Below are positions 1 through 11,600 of a DNA stretch of 64,000 nucleotides, in pieces. A program made the translations under genes and the position numbers. The notes beneath the pieces are model-generated. The model searched no databases and was not told the origin of the DNA. It saw only the letters and a list, made by a program, of their open reading frames with translations. Source of the DNA: Neurospora crassa OR74A (lineage: Eukaryota; Ascomycota; Sordariomycetes; Sordariales; Sordariaceae); the NCBI RefSeq assembly GCF_000182925.2, contig NC_026505.1, positions 2,418,001-2,482,000 of the forward strand, given 5' to 3'. Within the stretch, counting starts at the first letter, position 1. Every line of letters begins with the position of its first letter.

Positions 1-661
1 TTGATTCGGGTTTATCTTGGAGTCGTCTTCCTTGGCTTGCCTCTCGGCAGCCATAATGCCTCCCCGCTCGTCATCAGGCTCGGGTTGCGACGGACCGCCA
101 AACAATGTTCTGCCCCACGGCGTCAGTTCAGACCGAAGTTCATGTTGCAGGAATCACTGGCAACTTCAGCTTCACCACACATACATGTCGAGGCCGAAAA
201 ACTGCATCAACCGGAGCTTGGCCGGGGATGTCTTGTTGCTCAAGTATGCTCGAACATCGTGAAGATCGTGAAAGACGCGGGCGATCAGCGACATGGAAAT
301 CACGGTAGACCCCGAGCTGTACTCGATAACCGTCTGCGTCTTGCCCTTCTCCACACTATTCTCGAGAAGATTCAGAGCTGTTGTTGCATGTGGGTTGTTG
401 ATTCGTCAGTCCCGCCATCCGGCGGCGGCCGTGTAGCAGCACAGGAATCAGGACGGGCGGGCGGGTTCACTAACCTGGCATTGATTTGACGTTATTTGCA
501 GGATGCATCGACATCATCTTTGCGTATATGCGGACGCCATCCCGGCGGTACGGGTTGAGGCAGTCGGGTATCTCAACCAGAGGCAGCGGCGGTGACGACT
601 CTGGGTGGAAGTAGCTCCGGACGGAGTCGGGTCCCTTGTACACGTTCAAAGGATTTACCAT
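1..661 (-). CDS. Cysteine-synthase-like PLP-dependent enzyme (5' part, runs off left edge)
   Basis: Three exons are seen on the minus strand: 661-475, 377-185 and 109-1, joined at GTTAGT and GTATGT donors. The spliced frame gives about 163 residues starting MVNPLNVYKGP and continues past the window. The order of motifs fits fold-type II PLP enzymes of the cysteine synthase / cystathionine beta-synthase family: an N-terminal substrate segment, a Lys in NNVKSMPALN (about residues 54-63) where the Schiff-base lysine is expected, then GKTQTVIEYSSGST, which corresponds to the Ser/Thr-Gly-rich substrate loop. The usual GS-V-K-D-R around the lysine is replaced here, so this is probably a divergent fungal branch and not the main O-acetylserine sulfhydrylase. 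The ATG at 661 is preferred because the frame upstream is not protein-like. The family is fairly sure, the substrate is not. Confidence 0.75.
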
Positions 662-1971
662 GGTGGAAGAGCTTTGCTGTTGGTCGATCTGCCGAGTATA
701 TGAGAATGGAAGGTTTTGCAACACATGGAACTGCGGTACACCCTTTTATAATAGGGGCGACTGCTCTAGGTAGGTACTGAAGTATCCAGAACTGGAGGGC
801 ATATGGTACGTACATATCAGGCCAAGGGATCGTCACTTGTTTCGGCGATCGAACAGAACATGCCGACGGCTCTTCCTCCTTGTTCTTGGTTTCCCACCAC
901 TTCCTTGCCTTTGCTGTGACTACGTAACCTAAAATACATTCTATAGGGTAGAGAAACTGCCTTTGTACCTAGATCTTGGCTTTTAGTCAACTGTTCCACA
1001 AGAGTAATAGCGCCTCTAATCCTATCTCCTCCTAGTTCCTAAGGATGTATCTACCTCAAAAAGGACACTCGATTTTTTCAAGCTTGAAAATGAGGATTTA
1101 GGAATTTGGAAGTGACGCTGAAGCTAGCCTTGAAGAGACGATTCTAAAGATTCTTTCGTTTTGTAAATCCGATTATTCTTTTATAGAAAATCACCTTACA
1201 GGGAAAAGTTTTAGGCTTGTATCAGCTCTTTTCCCTTTCCTTTTCTTTCCTGCAGAACCAACCCGTATATATGATGTTACGAGTCAAACAAACATAACAA
1301 CTGTATAACATCGACGTGGTGATTCTCAAGGGGCTTTTGGATTTTTGATAAGATGAAATATGGCTGAGATGCAACTAGAAAGGTAGTAAAAATCCTATAG
1401 AAAAGAGAGGAAAAAAAGTAGGACTTTTGTGGTTGCAGCTCAGTCATCTTTCATCGTATAAGAAGACTAAAAGTACCATGAGAATCGCCTTGTCAAGGTC
1501 ATTCTGGTAGTACCCACAGGGAGTAATAATCAATAGTTTGGAAAGCTTTTACCAAGGAAAAAGGTGAGGTGATACAAGGAAGAAGTGGTTGCGGTGGTTT
1601 GCGCTCAATCCCCACTTTTCTCCAAGGTACTTAGGTAGGCTGAGGCTGCCTTCGTCCAACGTTCGGCAGAAGTGGGAAGGCTGAGTGAGTGAGATTAAAC
1701 TGAGCGCGCCGATTTGCGCTAGTTTGCGTTACTTTACTTTGTGTCCCTCGAGGTCCGGCAGTGCGGGTGGATCGGCGCCGTGCATAAGCTTATTCCGGCG
1801 TCATCATGTCGAATCCACCGTTTACTACGCCAACCCGGAACTAGAATGGTGATTGAGACTCTCGAAGAGTTAGGCAGGGAAGCAAAATCGGGGGAGGAAA
1901 GAGGGGGGGGTGGCCTCGACCGAATTGTATACGCGATTTTCTGCTTCTTATTCTTGGCCATGTTGATCTCG
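662..1971. other. Gene-free stretch with upstream region of the PLP enzyme
   Basis: No supported gene. The stretch from about 1000 to 1560 is visibly richer in A and T than its surroundings. A perfect 16-base palindrome centred on AAGCTT lies at 1075-1090. It presumably holds the promoter of the minus-strand PLP enzyme near 662-900. Confidence 0.6.
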
Positions 1972-2090
1972 GGGACATCAAGGGACACCGGGCCATCAAG
2001 GGACACCGGGCCATCAAGGGACACCGGCCATAAGGGACACCGGGCCATCAACGGACACCGGCCATAAGGGACATCGGCCATCAAGGGACA
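1972..2090. repeat. Minisatellite, about seven copies of a 16-18 bp unit
   Basis: Tandem units of the form GGGACACCGGGCCATCAA follow each other, with variants that lose two bases (GGCCATAA) or change one (ACATCGGCC, CGGACACC). The array ends about 215 bases before the start codon of the MFS gene, so it lies in its promoter or 5' UTR. Copies are slightly diverged, which argues against a very recent expansion. Confidence 0.85.
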
Positions 2091-2306
2091 CGCTCGTCAT
2101 TAGCTAAGCCAAGCCTTTTGCGATGAAATGCGTGGGACAGAGTTAAGCAGGAGGGATGTAGCGACCTGACATTTCGCCCCGAACGATATGGGGCTTACTC
2201 AACAACAAATCTGGACTCGTGGGCATTTCGTGGTATTTGAAGGAGGGGGGACAAGAATTGTGCGCCATCTGAATCTTCAGTTCCTGCCACCAACCAGCAC
2301 CAAAAC

Positions 2307-4699
2307 ATGGACAAAGAAACCAACACCCCCGAGGAGGTCTTGGGGTCAGCTGAGAAGTCCATGAATGTGACGAGCAAGACGTCTAATGACGACACCAAGG
2401 CCCACGAGTTCAATGAGCAGACCAACTATGTCCCAAAGAGAACCATCATCACGGTATGTATAGGTAGTGTTCCTACATATACCCCGTCGCACACTACTTG
2501 AAACATGAACGGGGAAACGAGAGCACAGACTGACTGACTGACTGACTGACTGACCATGGCAGATATTCCTCGCCTGCGCGGGCGTCGACCTTTTGGCACT
2601 TATAGACCAAACCACGCTCGCGACCAGCTTGTACATCATCGGCAACGCCCTGGGGTCCACCTCGCAGGTCTCGTGGATAGCCAACGGTTACTTCATGTAT
2701 GTACTAAGATTCCTTCGACCTTTCGCGCGCAAACCTACCTACCTACCTACCTACCTACCTACCAGTACATCATCCCCGTCCAAATAGCGCTAACCAGACA
2801 CTGTTTGGATGATATCCAGAACCTCAACCGTCGGCCAGCTGCTGTACGGGCGGCTGTCGGACATTTGGTCGCGCAAAGTCATCCTCCTCACCGGCCTCGC
2901 CATCTTCTTCCTCGGATCTCTGGCCTCGTCACTGGCGCAGTCCGTGCTGCAGCTGACCATCTTCCGTGCCTTTACTGGCATCGGCGGCGGCGGGCTGATG
3001 ACGGTCGCCCAGCTGATTGTGAGCGATGTGGTCCCGCTTAGGGAGAGGGGGAAGTACCAGGGCATTATCGTGAGTTAGCTACCTACCTACCTGTCTATCT
3101 TATTCTTGGCCGTCTACGTAAAACCGCAGCATCTGAGTTTGATAATAATGATGAAAAAATAAAATAAAAAGGGTGCCGTAGTGGCTATTGCCAATGGTAT
3201 CGGCCCCGTGATTGGCGGTGCGCTGTCGTCCAAGTCCGAGGACTCGTGGCGATGGATCTTCCGCATCAACATGCCCCTGACTGTGCTTACCATTCTGGCC
3301 GTGGTGTTCTTCATGCCGCTGAAGAAGGTCCGGGGTGACTGGAAAGTGTAAGTTGAGTACCTCTACCTATTATTCTCCTGAGAGATAGGGTAGGTAGCGT
3401 TTATGTATCGCGCTAACCGACCCTCGCAGGAAGCTCAAGGCAGTGGATTTCATCGGCATCTTGGTGGCCTTGGCCGGCACGATAGTTCTGATGTTGGGGC
3501 TCACCTGGGGCGGAGGTGAATATCCCTGGGATTCAGCTCATGTGATCGCGACCCTGGTCACCGGTTTTGTGGCATGCGTTGCCTTTGTGTTATGGCAATG
3601 GAAGGGTCCACGATACCCTCTTGTTCCCCGTGGGTCTTCTTCTTCTTTCCTCTCAGCTTGACCACCAGACATATGTTTTCAAGTTCCTGACACATCCGAC
3701 AGTCCACATCTTCAAGTCCAAGATCGTGAACGGGGCTTGCATCACCATGGCAATCAACGGTTGGAACTTTGTCGTGCAAGTCTACTACATCCCGTCCTTC
3801 TACCAGCTGGTGTACGAGTACTCGGCGACGAGGGCCGGTGCCATGCTGCTGCCCGTCACGTTGGTCCAAACGGCAAGCAGCACTCTGTCCGGTCTTGTGG
3901 TCCACTGGGTCGGTCGCTACCGCGAGTCCATCCTTTTCGGGTGGGTTTGCTGGGCTGTTGGTCTGGGCTTGATGTCAACTCTTGATGAGACTACCGGGAT
4001 TGGGAAGCAGATCGGGTACTCGATCCTCATCGGAGTAGGCGTTGGGAACACGTTGCAGCCGTGAGTCTACCTAGTCTGGCTTGTGTCTTGGTCACCGATT
4101 CTTAACTATGTTACTCTACTAACATTCAAAAGTGCTTTGATTGCCGTCCAGGCGGGCGTGGTTAGACGTGACATGGCTGTCGTCACCTCATTCCGCAAGT
4201 AAGTCAACAGGTACGCGGGCCCCAACATGACATACATATGCTGACCAGTTCATGCAGTTTCGTGAGAAATCTTGGCGCCACCATTGGCCTCGCCGTTTGT
4301 GGAACAATCATGTGAGCTTGATACCTACTTACGTGTAGCGTCGTGTATACCTGGAGTGCTAATACATTCATATCTGTCGGTAGCAATAATGTTCTGGCTG
4401 GATCTTTGGGGTCTCTCGACATCGACCATGACGCATCCAAAACTCTTTTAAGTAACCCACAGATGTATCTCAGGACCGTCTCCAAGGCCGAAGCCGACAG
4501 AATCCGTGGTGTCCTGATTCCCGCGTATAGAAAGGGGTTCCACATCATATTCATGACTGGGGCAGCTCTTTGCGCACTGGCGTTTGTCATTGCCTTCTTC
4601 ATGCTGCCTCAGGTCGAATTGTCTCGCCCAGATGATGAGAAGCTTAGGGAGGAGGGGCGCAAGGCGTACGAGGATAAAAAGCGACAAGATTCAGCATAG
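2307..4699 (+). CDS. Major facilitator superfamily drug/toxin exporter (DHA14-like)
   Basis: Nine exons (2307-2453, 2563-2696, 2820-3069, 3172-3347, 3430-3629, 3703-4060, 4133-4198, 4258-4311, 4384-4699) join in phase to a 566-residue protein. Key segments are LATSLYIIGNALGSTSQVSW in TM1-2, the MFS signature GRLSDIWSRK (about residue 100), a glycine-rich GIGGGGLMTVAQ, and the motif-C-like GIGPVIGGALSS, followed by INGWNFVVQVYYIPSFYQL and further hydrophobic helices. This order is that of 14-TM proton-coupled exporters related to aflT/HC-toxin pumps in the fungal plasma membrane. The substrate cannot be told, and no biosynthetic genes lie beside it. Introns 1 and 2 contain the (GACT)n and (ACCT)n microsatellites listed separately. 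Confidence 0.88.
2528..2551. repeat. (GACT)6 microsatellite in MFS intron 1
   Basis: Six perfect GACT copies end 11 bases before the acceptor of the first MFS intron. Each copy contains CTGAC, the fungal branch-site core, so several branch points may be usable. Confidence 0.85.
2733..2763. repeat. (ACCT)7 microsatellite in MFS intron 2
   Basis: Seven tandem ACCT copies plus a partial one lie wholly within the second intron of the MFS gene. Shorter runs of the same unit recur in the third and fourth introns. Confidence 0.85.
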
Positions 4700-5070
4700 A
4701 CCGTAGTCTACCTAGCGAAAGTACAAGGGCAGCATCTAACCCTTACTAGCTTATTTATAGGAGAGCGGACGGTTTCCGAGTTTTCCAGTGGGGATGGTCG
4801 CATGTGCTTTTTTTAAAATTCTCTTTGTTGTAGTGTCCATATCCCTTCGTCAAGAGATATGTCAAATGATCTCTGGCGCTTACTTCCTTCCACGGTGATA
4901 CTTAACCACTCACTTTAAGCTCAGTCACGTACAGGATCCCAATCACGCGATAAGAACACTTCTACGGTGAATAATTCTGTTGGTCTCTGGTCATCATTGA
5001 TAGCCATTTCCTTAATTTCCCCTACTCTACCGATCCAACCCAACAGATGTTTGCTTGCTCACTTACTCAA
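4700..5070. other. Convergent 3' region between MFS exporter and CID-RS gene
   Basis: No gene. It holds the 3' untranslated regions of two converging genes. Nothing else is recognised. Confidence 0.6.
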
Positions 5071-7352
5071 TCACGCCCAACCACCACCCCACGGGGCACC
5101 ACCACGCTGCCCTCCATATCCCCCTCGACCGTAATCTCCACGTCCGGCCCCTCCACCTCCGCGTCCACCTCTGTAACCCGGTCCGTTTCCTCCTCCATAG
5201 TCTCCTTCACGTCCCTGCTGCTGCTGGTGCTGCTGATAATCGCGCGGCTGGTGCTGGGAATAACCTTGATAGTCACGACCTTGGTGCTGCTGAGATTGAT
5301 GATACTGGGGTTGATGCTGCTGGTGCTGTTGATGCTGAGCATGATGGGGAGGTTGATTCGAGTGCGGCGGCGGTGGTGGAGGCGGCCAAGCACCGCCCGA
5401 AGAAGGAGCGAATGGGGGAGGGTGAGGAGGTACAGCCATCGGGCCACCGGGTGGGAAGAAGTTCGGCGGCGGCGACGGGGTGATGTGCGGCGGAGGAGTT
5501 GGATGTTGAGGATGCTGAGGGTACTGATGAGGCGGGCCGGGCGGCGGAGGTGGCCATTGACCTTGATAGTTTTGCGGAGGGGGAGGAGGGGGCGGGACTG
5601 GGAAGCTGGGGAATTGGTGAGGTTGTCCTGGGAGAGGAGGGGCACCAACGGGAAAGCCGATGGGAGGCGGGACCGGATGGAAATTACCGACTGGTTGGTT
5701 GTGCGGTGGTGGCGGCGGCGGTACGAAGACGCCCGGGTGCTGTGGTGGGCGAGGCGGCACCCCCGTGGGAAAGCTGGTAAGCGGTGGAGGAGCATGATAA
5801 GGTGGTTGTTGATGTTGTCCTCCTCTAAGTCTAGCAGGGGACACAGAGCGACTTCGGCCACGGGAACCGTACCTTGGACTTCTCTGTCGGAAGCCTGGAC
5901 GACTTGTTGATCTTGATCTGGATCTAGACCTGTATCTACCCCGTGAGCGAGACCTGGAGCGACTGCGTGAATCATAGCCACGACTACGGGCACTTCTGTC
6001 ACGGCTCCTGTCCCGGCTCCGGCTCCGGCTGCGACTTTGACTTCTTGATCTACTCCGGCTCCGGTACCTTCTTTCTGGCGATTCTGACAACCGCTGGCGT
6101 TTGAAAGCAGGTCTAGCATCAGATCCCCGGCTCGAGTCTCTACTTCGACTGGGGCTGTATGAGCGCGACCTCGACCTCGACCTCGACCTCGATGACCGTG
6201 TCCTTTCTCGAGTCCGCGATCGGCTGTCATTGCCCGAAGCTCCGCGCTGATTCCGTTTCTTCATTTTCTCGCAAAAGTTTCGAGACCAGCCATAGTAGGT
6301 TTCACCTCCGATGACCTCGCCAGTGATCTCATCGATCTCTATGACCTCTCCCATCTGCCCGATTTCAGGTGTAGGTCCATCAAGGTTCGCGGCATCCTTG
6401 GAGAAGATGTTGTCCACATCGACGAGCAGTTTCTGAACCGCCTGCACGAGTGTTTTCTCTGCCGGCCCTGCGGGCAATACAAGGGGCTTGATCATATCGG
6501 GGTTCATGGGCCTCGTAGAGTTTGGTTCTAGTACGGGCATCCAGTTGCCTGCCGGCAAGTCGTACCATGGTACGGACGGATCGCCGTGCATGGCTGGCAT
6601 GATATAAGGAGCTGCTCTTACGGGCTTGGGCATTGAGCTGGAAGATGTGGCAGTCGGCTGCGTAGTGTTCTGGACAGATGCATTCGATGATGGCCCGTCT
6701 TCTACGGCCACCCGTAGCTGCTTGACTACAGCCTCTGAGAAGTAGCCCTTTTCCTCCCATAGTGAAATCAAGTCCTGGATTTTGCGAATGTGCTTCGGGC
6801 AGTTGGTGAACGAAGAGGCGCTGCTGACCAAAACGAGAAGCGCCTGTTCTAACTTGGGAGCGAAGCTGTCATCGTGGTTGCGGAACTTGACATGGTAGAG
6901 GATGTCGTTGAGAAGGTAGAGGGCATGGAGACGTTTGCGCTTGACTGACGTCTCACGACCTCTCTTTTTCTCGCTCTCGGTGAGATCCTTGGCCTGGCCC
7001 TGGCCATACGACTTGACGAGTGCAATCAGGTACTTGCAAAAGGGAGCGATCCGCATAGAGGACGGAACCAGGTTGGTGAGAGCCCATTGCTTGCATTTCT
7101 GAACATACGGCGCGGGGCAAACAGATATGCCGCACAACTTAGCAATTGGTCTTATAGACAAGAGGTGTACTGTTCATTGAGCATGTGTGTTCAAACCTGG
7201 ACATTGGAGGGCGAGCACTCGGCGGTGGCCGTGTTCAGCAACGTGAGCGTCGACTCGATCTCGTCGCGAGAACAGGACTGCGGGTCTGCTCGAAAAAGGG
7301 CGCCTGTGAGGGCCGCTTTGGCGACGATCAGCTCTGCCGACGTCGATGCCAT
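5071..7352 (-). CDS. CID-domain protein with RS, proline-rich and RGG tails (CHERP-like)
   Basis: Two exons, 7352-7197 and 7098-5071, encode 727 residues. The intron donor is a weak GTTTGA, but the join ...SNVQ/KCKQWALT... restores a complete N-terminal CID (about residues 15-160), the helical domain that binds the RNA polymerase II C-terminal repeat. A middle segment with DGPTPEIGQMGEVIEIDEI and YYGWSRNFCEKMKKRNQ follows, then a long RS/RD region (about 350-480), then proline-rich stretches with PPPPPPP, a Q/H-rich tract, and an RGG/GYGG C-terminus ending GGGWA. This layout fits nuclear CHERP/SR-related splicing or 3'-end factors. The low-complexity half creates large open frames on the other frames, which are shadows. 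Domain call firm, exact orthology uncertain. Confidence 0.88.
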
Positions 7353-8043
7353 CGCGAGAGCGTCGGAGAGAGAACTAAAATTGTCTGAAGATGTGTCGTA
7401 TGTGTGTTGCGATCCTGAGTCTTGAAGAGAAAGTCGTTCATATAAACAGGTTGCGAGGCGTCCAAGCGCGCGGCGTAGAGACAGCAATGGTGAAAGTGAG
7501 ATGGATTACCTAGTTGATGAATAGAAACCTAACCGCAAACGCAAACTAAGGGTACATGGTTCTGTGCCGCGATTGATGACACTGATTGGACAAGAGCATC
7601 CTCATCTGCAGCAGAACCTTGCATTGAACTATGCATCTAAGCCTGTTACGGTAAATGTATGGCAAGGTTATGCACGACTCGCAAAGTGGTCAAAGCTCTC
7701 TCTGCTTGTGCTCTTTCACACAGGACCTAAACAGCGGCGTCACTGAACGCGCTGGTTATACTTGTGTCTGCATCCATGGACGCAAAACATGGAGCTTTTC
7801 GCGATAACCTGGGTATTCCATTTCAAGACTCTTGCACTGGAAAACAAGCATACGAAACGAGGCCCAGTTGCAGCTAGCCAGCTAAGCAGCATCGAAACCG
7901 CGACTTTCATCTACGTCGAATCAGAACCAACCGGCCGCATCCCCATCTCTAACTTTTGGGGCAGACCAGAGTTCCTTGCTGTCGTATCATACATGTGTAT
8001 ACCTTCTACTCCTTTTTTCTTCTGTTCCGTGGCGAGTTCCACT
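7353..8043. other. Promoter region of CID-RS gene and 3' region of small gene
   Basis: No supported gene. It lies between the start of the CID-RS gene and the stop of the small gene at 8044, both on the minus strand. Confidence 0.6.
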
Positions 8044-8691
8044 TCAAGAGAATCGATCCCCCTTCCTGCTGGAATATGGCACGCTAGCTTCGTACTTGCT
8101 TTTCTCGAATACCCTTTCGCGCTCGGTCGAAGGCGCATGTCTCGTCGGCGCTGGATCGTTGCTAGATTCCATGCTGGGTGAGCCGGCCGAGTCCGTCCGT
8201 GCCGGAGAACCGTTGTAGGTGGCAGATCCGCCCGTGGCTGACGAAGAGAGGGGCTGGGACTGAAGGTTTTCCGATTGCTCCATCGAGCTAGCCATGCTCT
8301 TCTTGCGGCGCAGTTCCTCGAGCTGGTTACGGCGCGAGGCATTGATCTCCTTCTTGGCGAAATAGTACGCGGCGGCGCCACCTGTGCGATTGCGGGAGAG
8401 CGTTAGTTTCCCTCTCTTCCCCTCGTTATCGTGTTATTGTCGGAGTGAAGCGGTTTGCAACGTACCAACGCACAGAGAGCCCCAACCGAGCCTGTGGAGT
8501 TAAGGGTCCAGGTTAGCTAGCCGGTCATGAGGATTTCCTGATGTCGGCGACGGCGTGGTGGTGTTGCGGTGGAATGGTGCGCTCACCAGAAAGACTTGAC
8601 CTAGACGGAGGGAAAGAGGTATGACGTTAGCTTGGCGTCTTGTTTGCTATGCCAGTGTGGATGTTGCGCCTGCGAAACCTACGGTGTTCAT
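8044..8691 (-). CDS. Small mitochondrial-type single-pass membrane protein (DUF4748-like)
   Basis: Four exons, 8691-8683 (9 nt), 8600-8587 (14 nt), 8491-8466 (26 nt) and 8381-8044, join in phase to a 128-residue protein starting MNTVKSFWLGWGSLCVGG. All three introns have good donors (GTAGGT, GTGAGC, GTACGT) and CTAG/CACAG/CACAG acceptors. Residues 6-25 form one hydrophobic glycine-rich helix ending AAAYYFAKKEINASRR, followed by a basic coil (NQLEELRRKK) and a Ser/Pro-rich tail. I associate the GWGSLCV...GAYYFAKK pattern with DUF4748, a small eukaryotic family often placed in mitochondria; this is from memory. Function unknown. It is easily missed because the conserved part is spread over micro-exons. 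Confidence 0.78.
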
Positions 8692-11600
8692 GTTGTCGGT
8701 ATTCTTTGCAATCGGTGTTGATTGAAGCGACTGGTTTTCGAGAAGTTCAGAAAAGAATCAGAGGCACAATCCAAGTCAAAGACGCTTCCCTGGTTTGGAC
8801 CCTTGGGAGTTGTCGATTTTGTCTCGATGGGGTGATACGATGCCCAAGAAGCCAAGCTGCACAGACCCTGATCGAACGATGCAAGACCCCGGTAAGCAAA
8901 ATCGCTTATCCGGCAGGCAAGTGCACAAGACCCTGGTCCGAGCGGACAAGAACATTCAATTCCTACTTGTAAGTAACTATTCTCGACATCTCAATACCGT
9001 TTTCCCTGCACATACAATCGGTCACATATCGGTCGTGGGCCGTGAATTTTGTGAAGGGACTTTTCAAAGAAGTCTGCTACTTAGTCATGGGATCAAACCC
9101 GATCGATCGCTTTGTACGGCCGAGTTCCCCGTCTCGCCCAGTTGACCCACAGTTCCACCCCGATTTAGGGGTTTGTTTACATTCTAGTGTACACGATAAG
9201 AGAGCATCTGTCCTCGCCAGCTACCAGGTACCTCGTCGTCCGTTTCTCTATATTGTGTAGTTACTATTTATCTGCCTTCATGTTCCGATGTAACAACGGC
9301 ACGCGCCTTTCGGAGGTCGACAAGATGACGAAGCTTTACCTGCCAACCTAATCTAGAGGCTCCCGCAGATTAGAACGGTATGGAAGGCCTACGGCTTTGT
9401 GCAAGATATACTGCGCTTTTCGTCCTGTCGTTGTAGGGAGGTTTCTACACATTGTTCTGCTCTATTAGTTAGAAACAACTTTTGATATCCGCTCCGAGAA
9501 GTGAAGGTGAACCCACGCGGGTACTACCCATGGATCGTCTTTGATTTAGCTAGGCTTTTAAACAACCACTGCCCTGCTCTTGGAAAGGAACTATACTAAC
9601 TTGCCACGTTAGATATCCTGTCAACCGCCAATGCGAGGCAGAATTCGACCATGAACACGGCCATCAACTTCAACAGCTGCACTGAGCCTACCAGCCAATT
9701 CACCTCTTCGCTTCTTGCTATGCCTTAGAGGAGAAAAAAAAAAACAAGCAGCGACCGCCGAAGCGGAACAAAAAGTGTGGTTGGAGCTATGGCGAGCGAC
9801 ATGAAGAGAACCGAGTAGATCAATGTTTCTTAGGAGAAGAAGTCCGCGCCTCTCAAGACCAAAATGAAGATGTCCTCCAGGCATATATACTGATATTCTA
9901 TTGAGATTTTGATAGGTGAATAGTTACATATTGGATTCGGGTAGCCTCGGAGTCCAACTCCGTGTCCAAAATCCTTTACAGGAATCAATTGATGGTAACT
10001 TGTCAGGCCGTGTTTCGTGCTAGCAGTATCTTTTGACCCTAACTTCAATGCTTTTCTGCCACCATACAAGTGCTGCTATTATTGTCCTACTAGCTTTTAC
10101 TTGCATACATTTATCAAGCGTCAGAAGAAGCTTGGGGCAACATGGCAGTAGGAAGCAGATATGATGATGCTCCCAAGGGAAACCAAATGCTGTTTCCATT
10201 ACATAGAACACTATAAGCAACATATGAAAATCAGATCGTTCAGTAAGTTTATGTTTGAGACTCTGATTAGAAGCTGGTCTAGGCCGCTGGCGGTTTCACT
10301 TGTATGGTCAACTGACATGGGGGGGAGGGGGCTCCATCATTGGGTATGTACAATTATTGAGGGGTGGAATGGGATACTTGGGAAGTCGGGCAGTCAGCTT
10401 GTAGAACACTCAATAGACGCCTAGTCGGAAACAAGTTGAAATAGCGGAATGAAGGCATTGAGAAGACGGGCTAGCAGTCCTTTAATTCAAACATGAAAAC
10501 CCATTTCCCGCTCCGTCGTTACATCGTCCTTGAACCGAAAAGGGGAAAGGAGGAGACATGGAATGGACCTGAGGGGACTCTGACTAGGTACCTTACCTAC
10601 CCGTCATGTTTTGGATACCAAGGGGAACGCTGCTCGAAAACCACCTAAACTCGCGGTACCTGCATCTGTTACCAACCGTTCGTTGCTTTTAGATCCCGCC
10701 GTGGGTGCAATGCTTCCATTTTCGTCCCGTTCCCTCCTGTCCCTCGTTTGTGGAATGGAGAAGGAAGGCTGAAGCAAAGAATCGTAAAGTTGACGACCAA
10801 CAGCCCTAGGTAGACTCTTCACAACACAATATGGAGACACTGGAATGTCATCCATTTGTTTCTGTCGGTGGACTTCGTGGCCATAACTGCCAAAGTGGGG
10901 TCCTATTTGGCGCTAAGGATACAAATTCCAGACCACCAAAGCCATGACATCGCCGTAAACACCGAGACTTCTTGGAATCATTTCTTCCTTTGATTCGTCC
11001 TTGTGGTAAACAACCGTCCTCCATAGGTGTTGACAGCCCTATAAACTCACCGGTGTCTTGTCAATTTGCCGTTGTCGTCGTGTTATGCAGTCCGTTGATT
11101 TGTCCTGGACGAGGTACGGTACGGTACGGTACCTCTAGGCACCTACCCTAGGTGCCTGCCTAGAGGTACCCAAGGTACGTACCTTTTGCTCGGTATGTAT
11201 GTACCTGCCCCTGTTTGCGATTGCAGTACCCCTTGGGCCCCGCTGATCTTCAGCATCAAGTCTCGACCTTCAGACACTTCGACCAACAAAAGGGCAGCCG
11301 GTTCGTAGCCGGCCCAGCCCCCAAAAAAGGGCGAGTCCACAGCGCATCGTCATCTCCAAAACAGCCTGCAAACACGAGCCGGACACAGCCCCAAAAGTCG
11401 GGTGCCTCCCCCAGATCACCTCAGGTCCCCCACTGCACCCACCGTCCGAGCAGAAAGAACACTGTTTGGCAAGACGACAGAGGAGAGCGGGATCCAATTG
11501 TGTGCCAGTGTTATCCATCTCCAGCTGGTGCCAGCGCCAGGCCAGGAGCAACCCACAAGGCAACCCAGACGCATCTTTCTCCCAACCAAACCACGCCGCC

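Noticed and set aside
2528-2763. CRISPR-like array from short direct repeats
   Set aside because: Simple tetranucleotide microsatellites inside eukaryotic introns, with no spacers.
2307-4699. Secondary-metabolite cluster around the MFS exporter
   Set aside because: Flanking genes are an RNA-processing factor and a PLP enzyme; no synthase, P450 or cluster regulator is present.
5067-6230. 387-codon minus-strand frame overlapping the CID-RS gene
   Set aside because: It is another frame of the low-complexity RS and proline-rich coding region; the CID gene explains the sequence.
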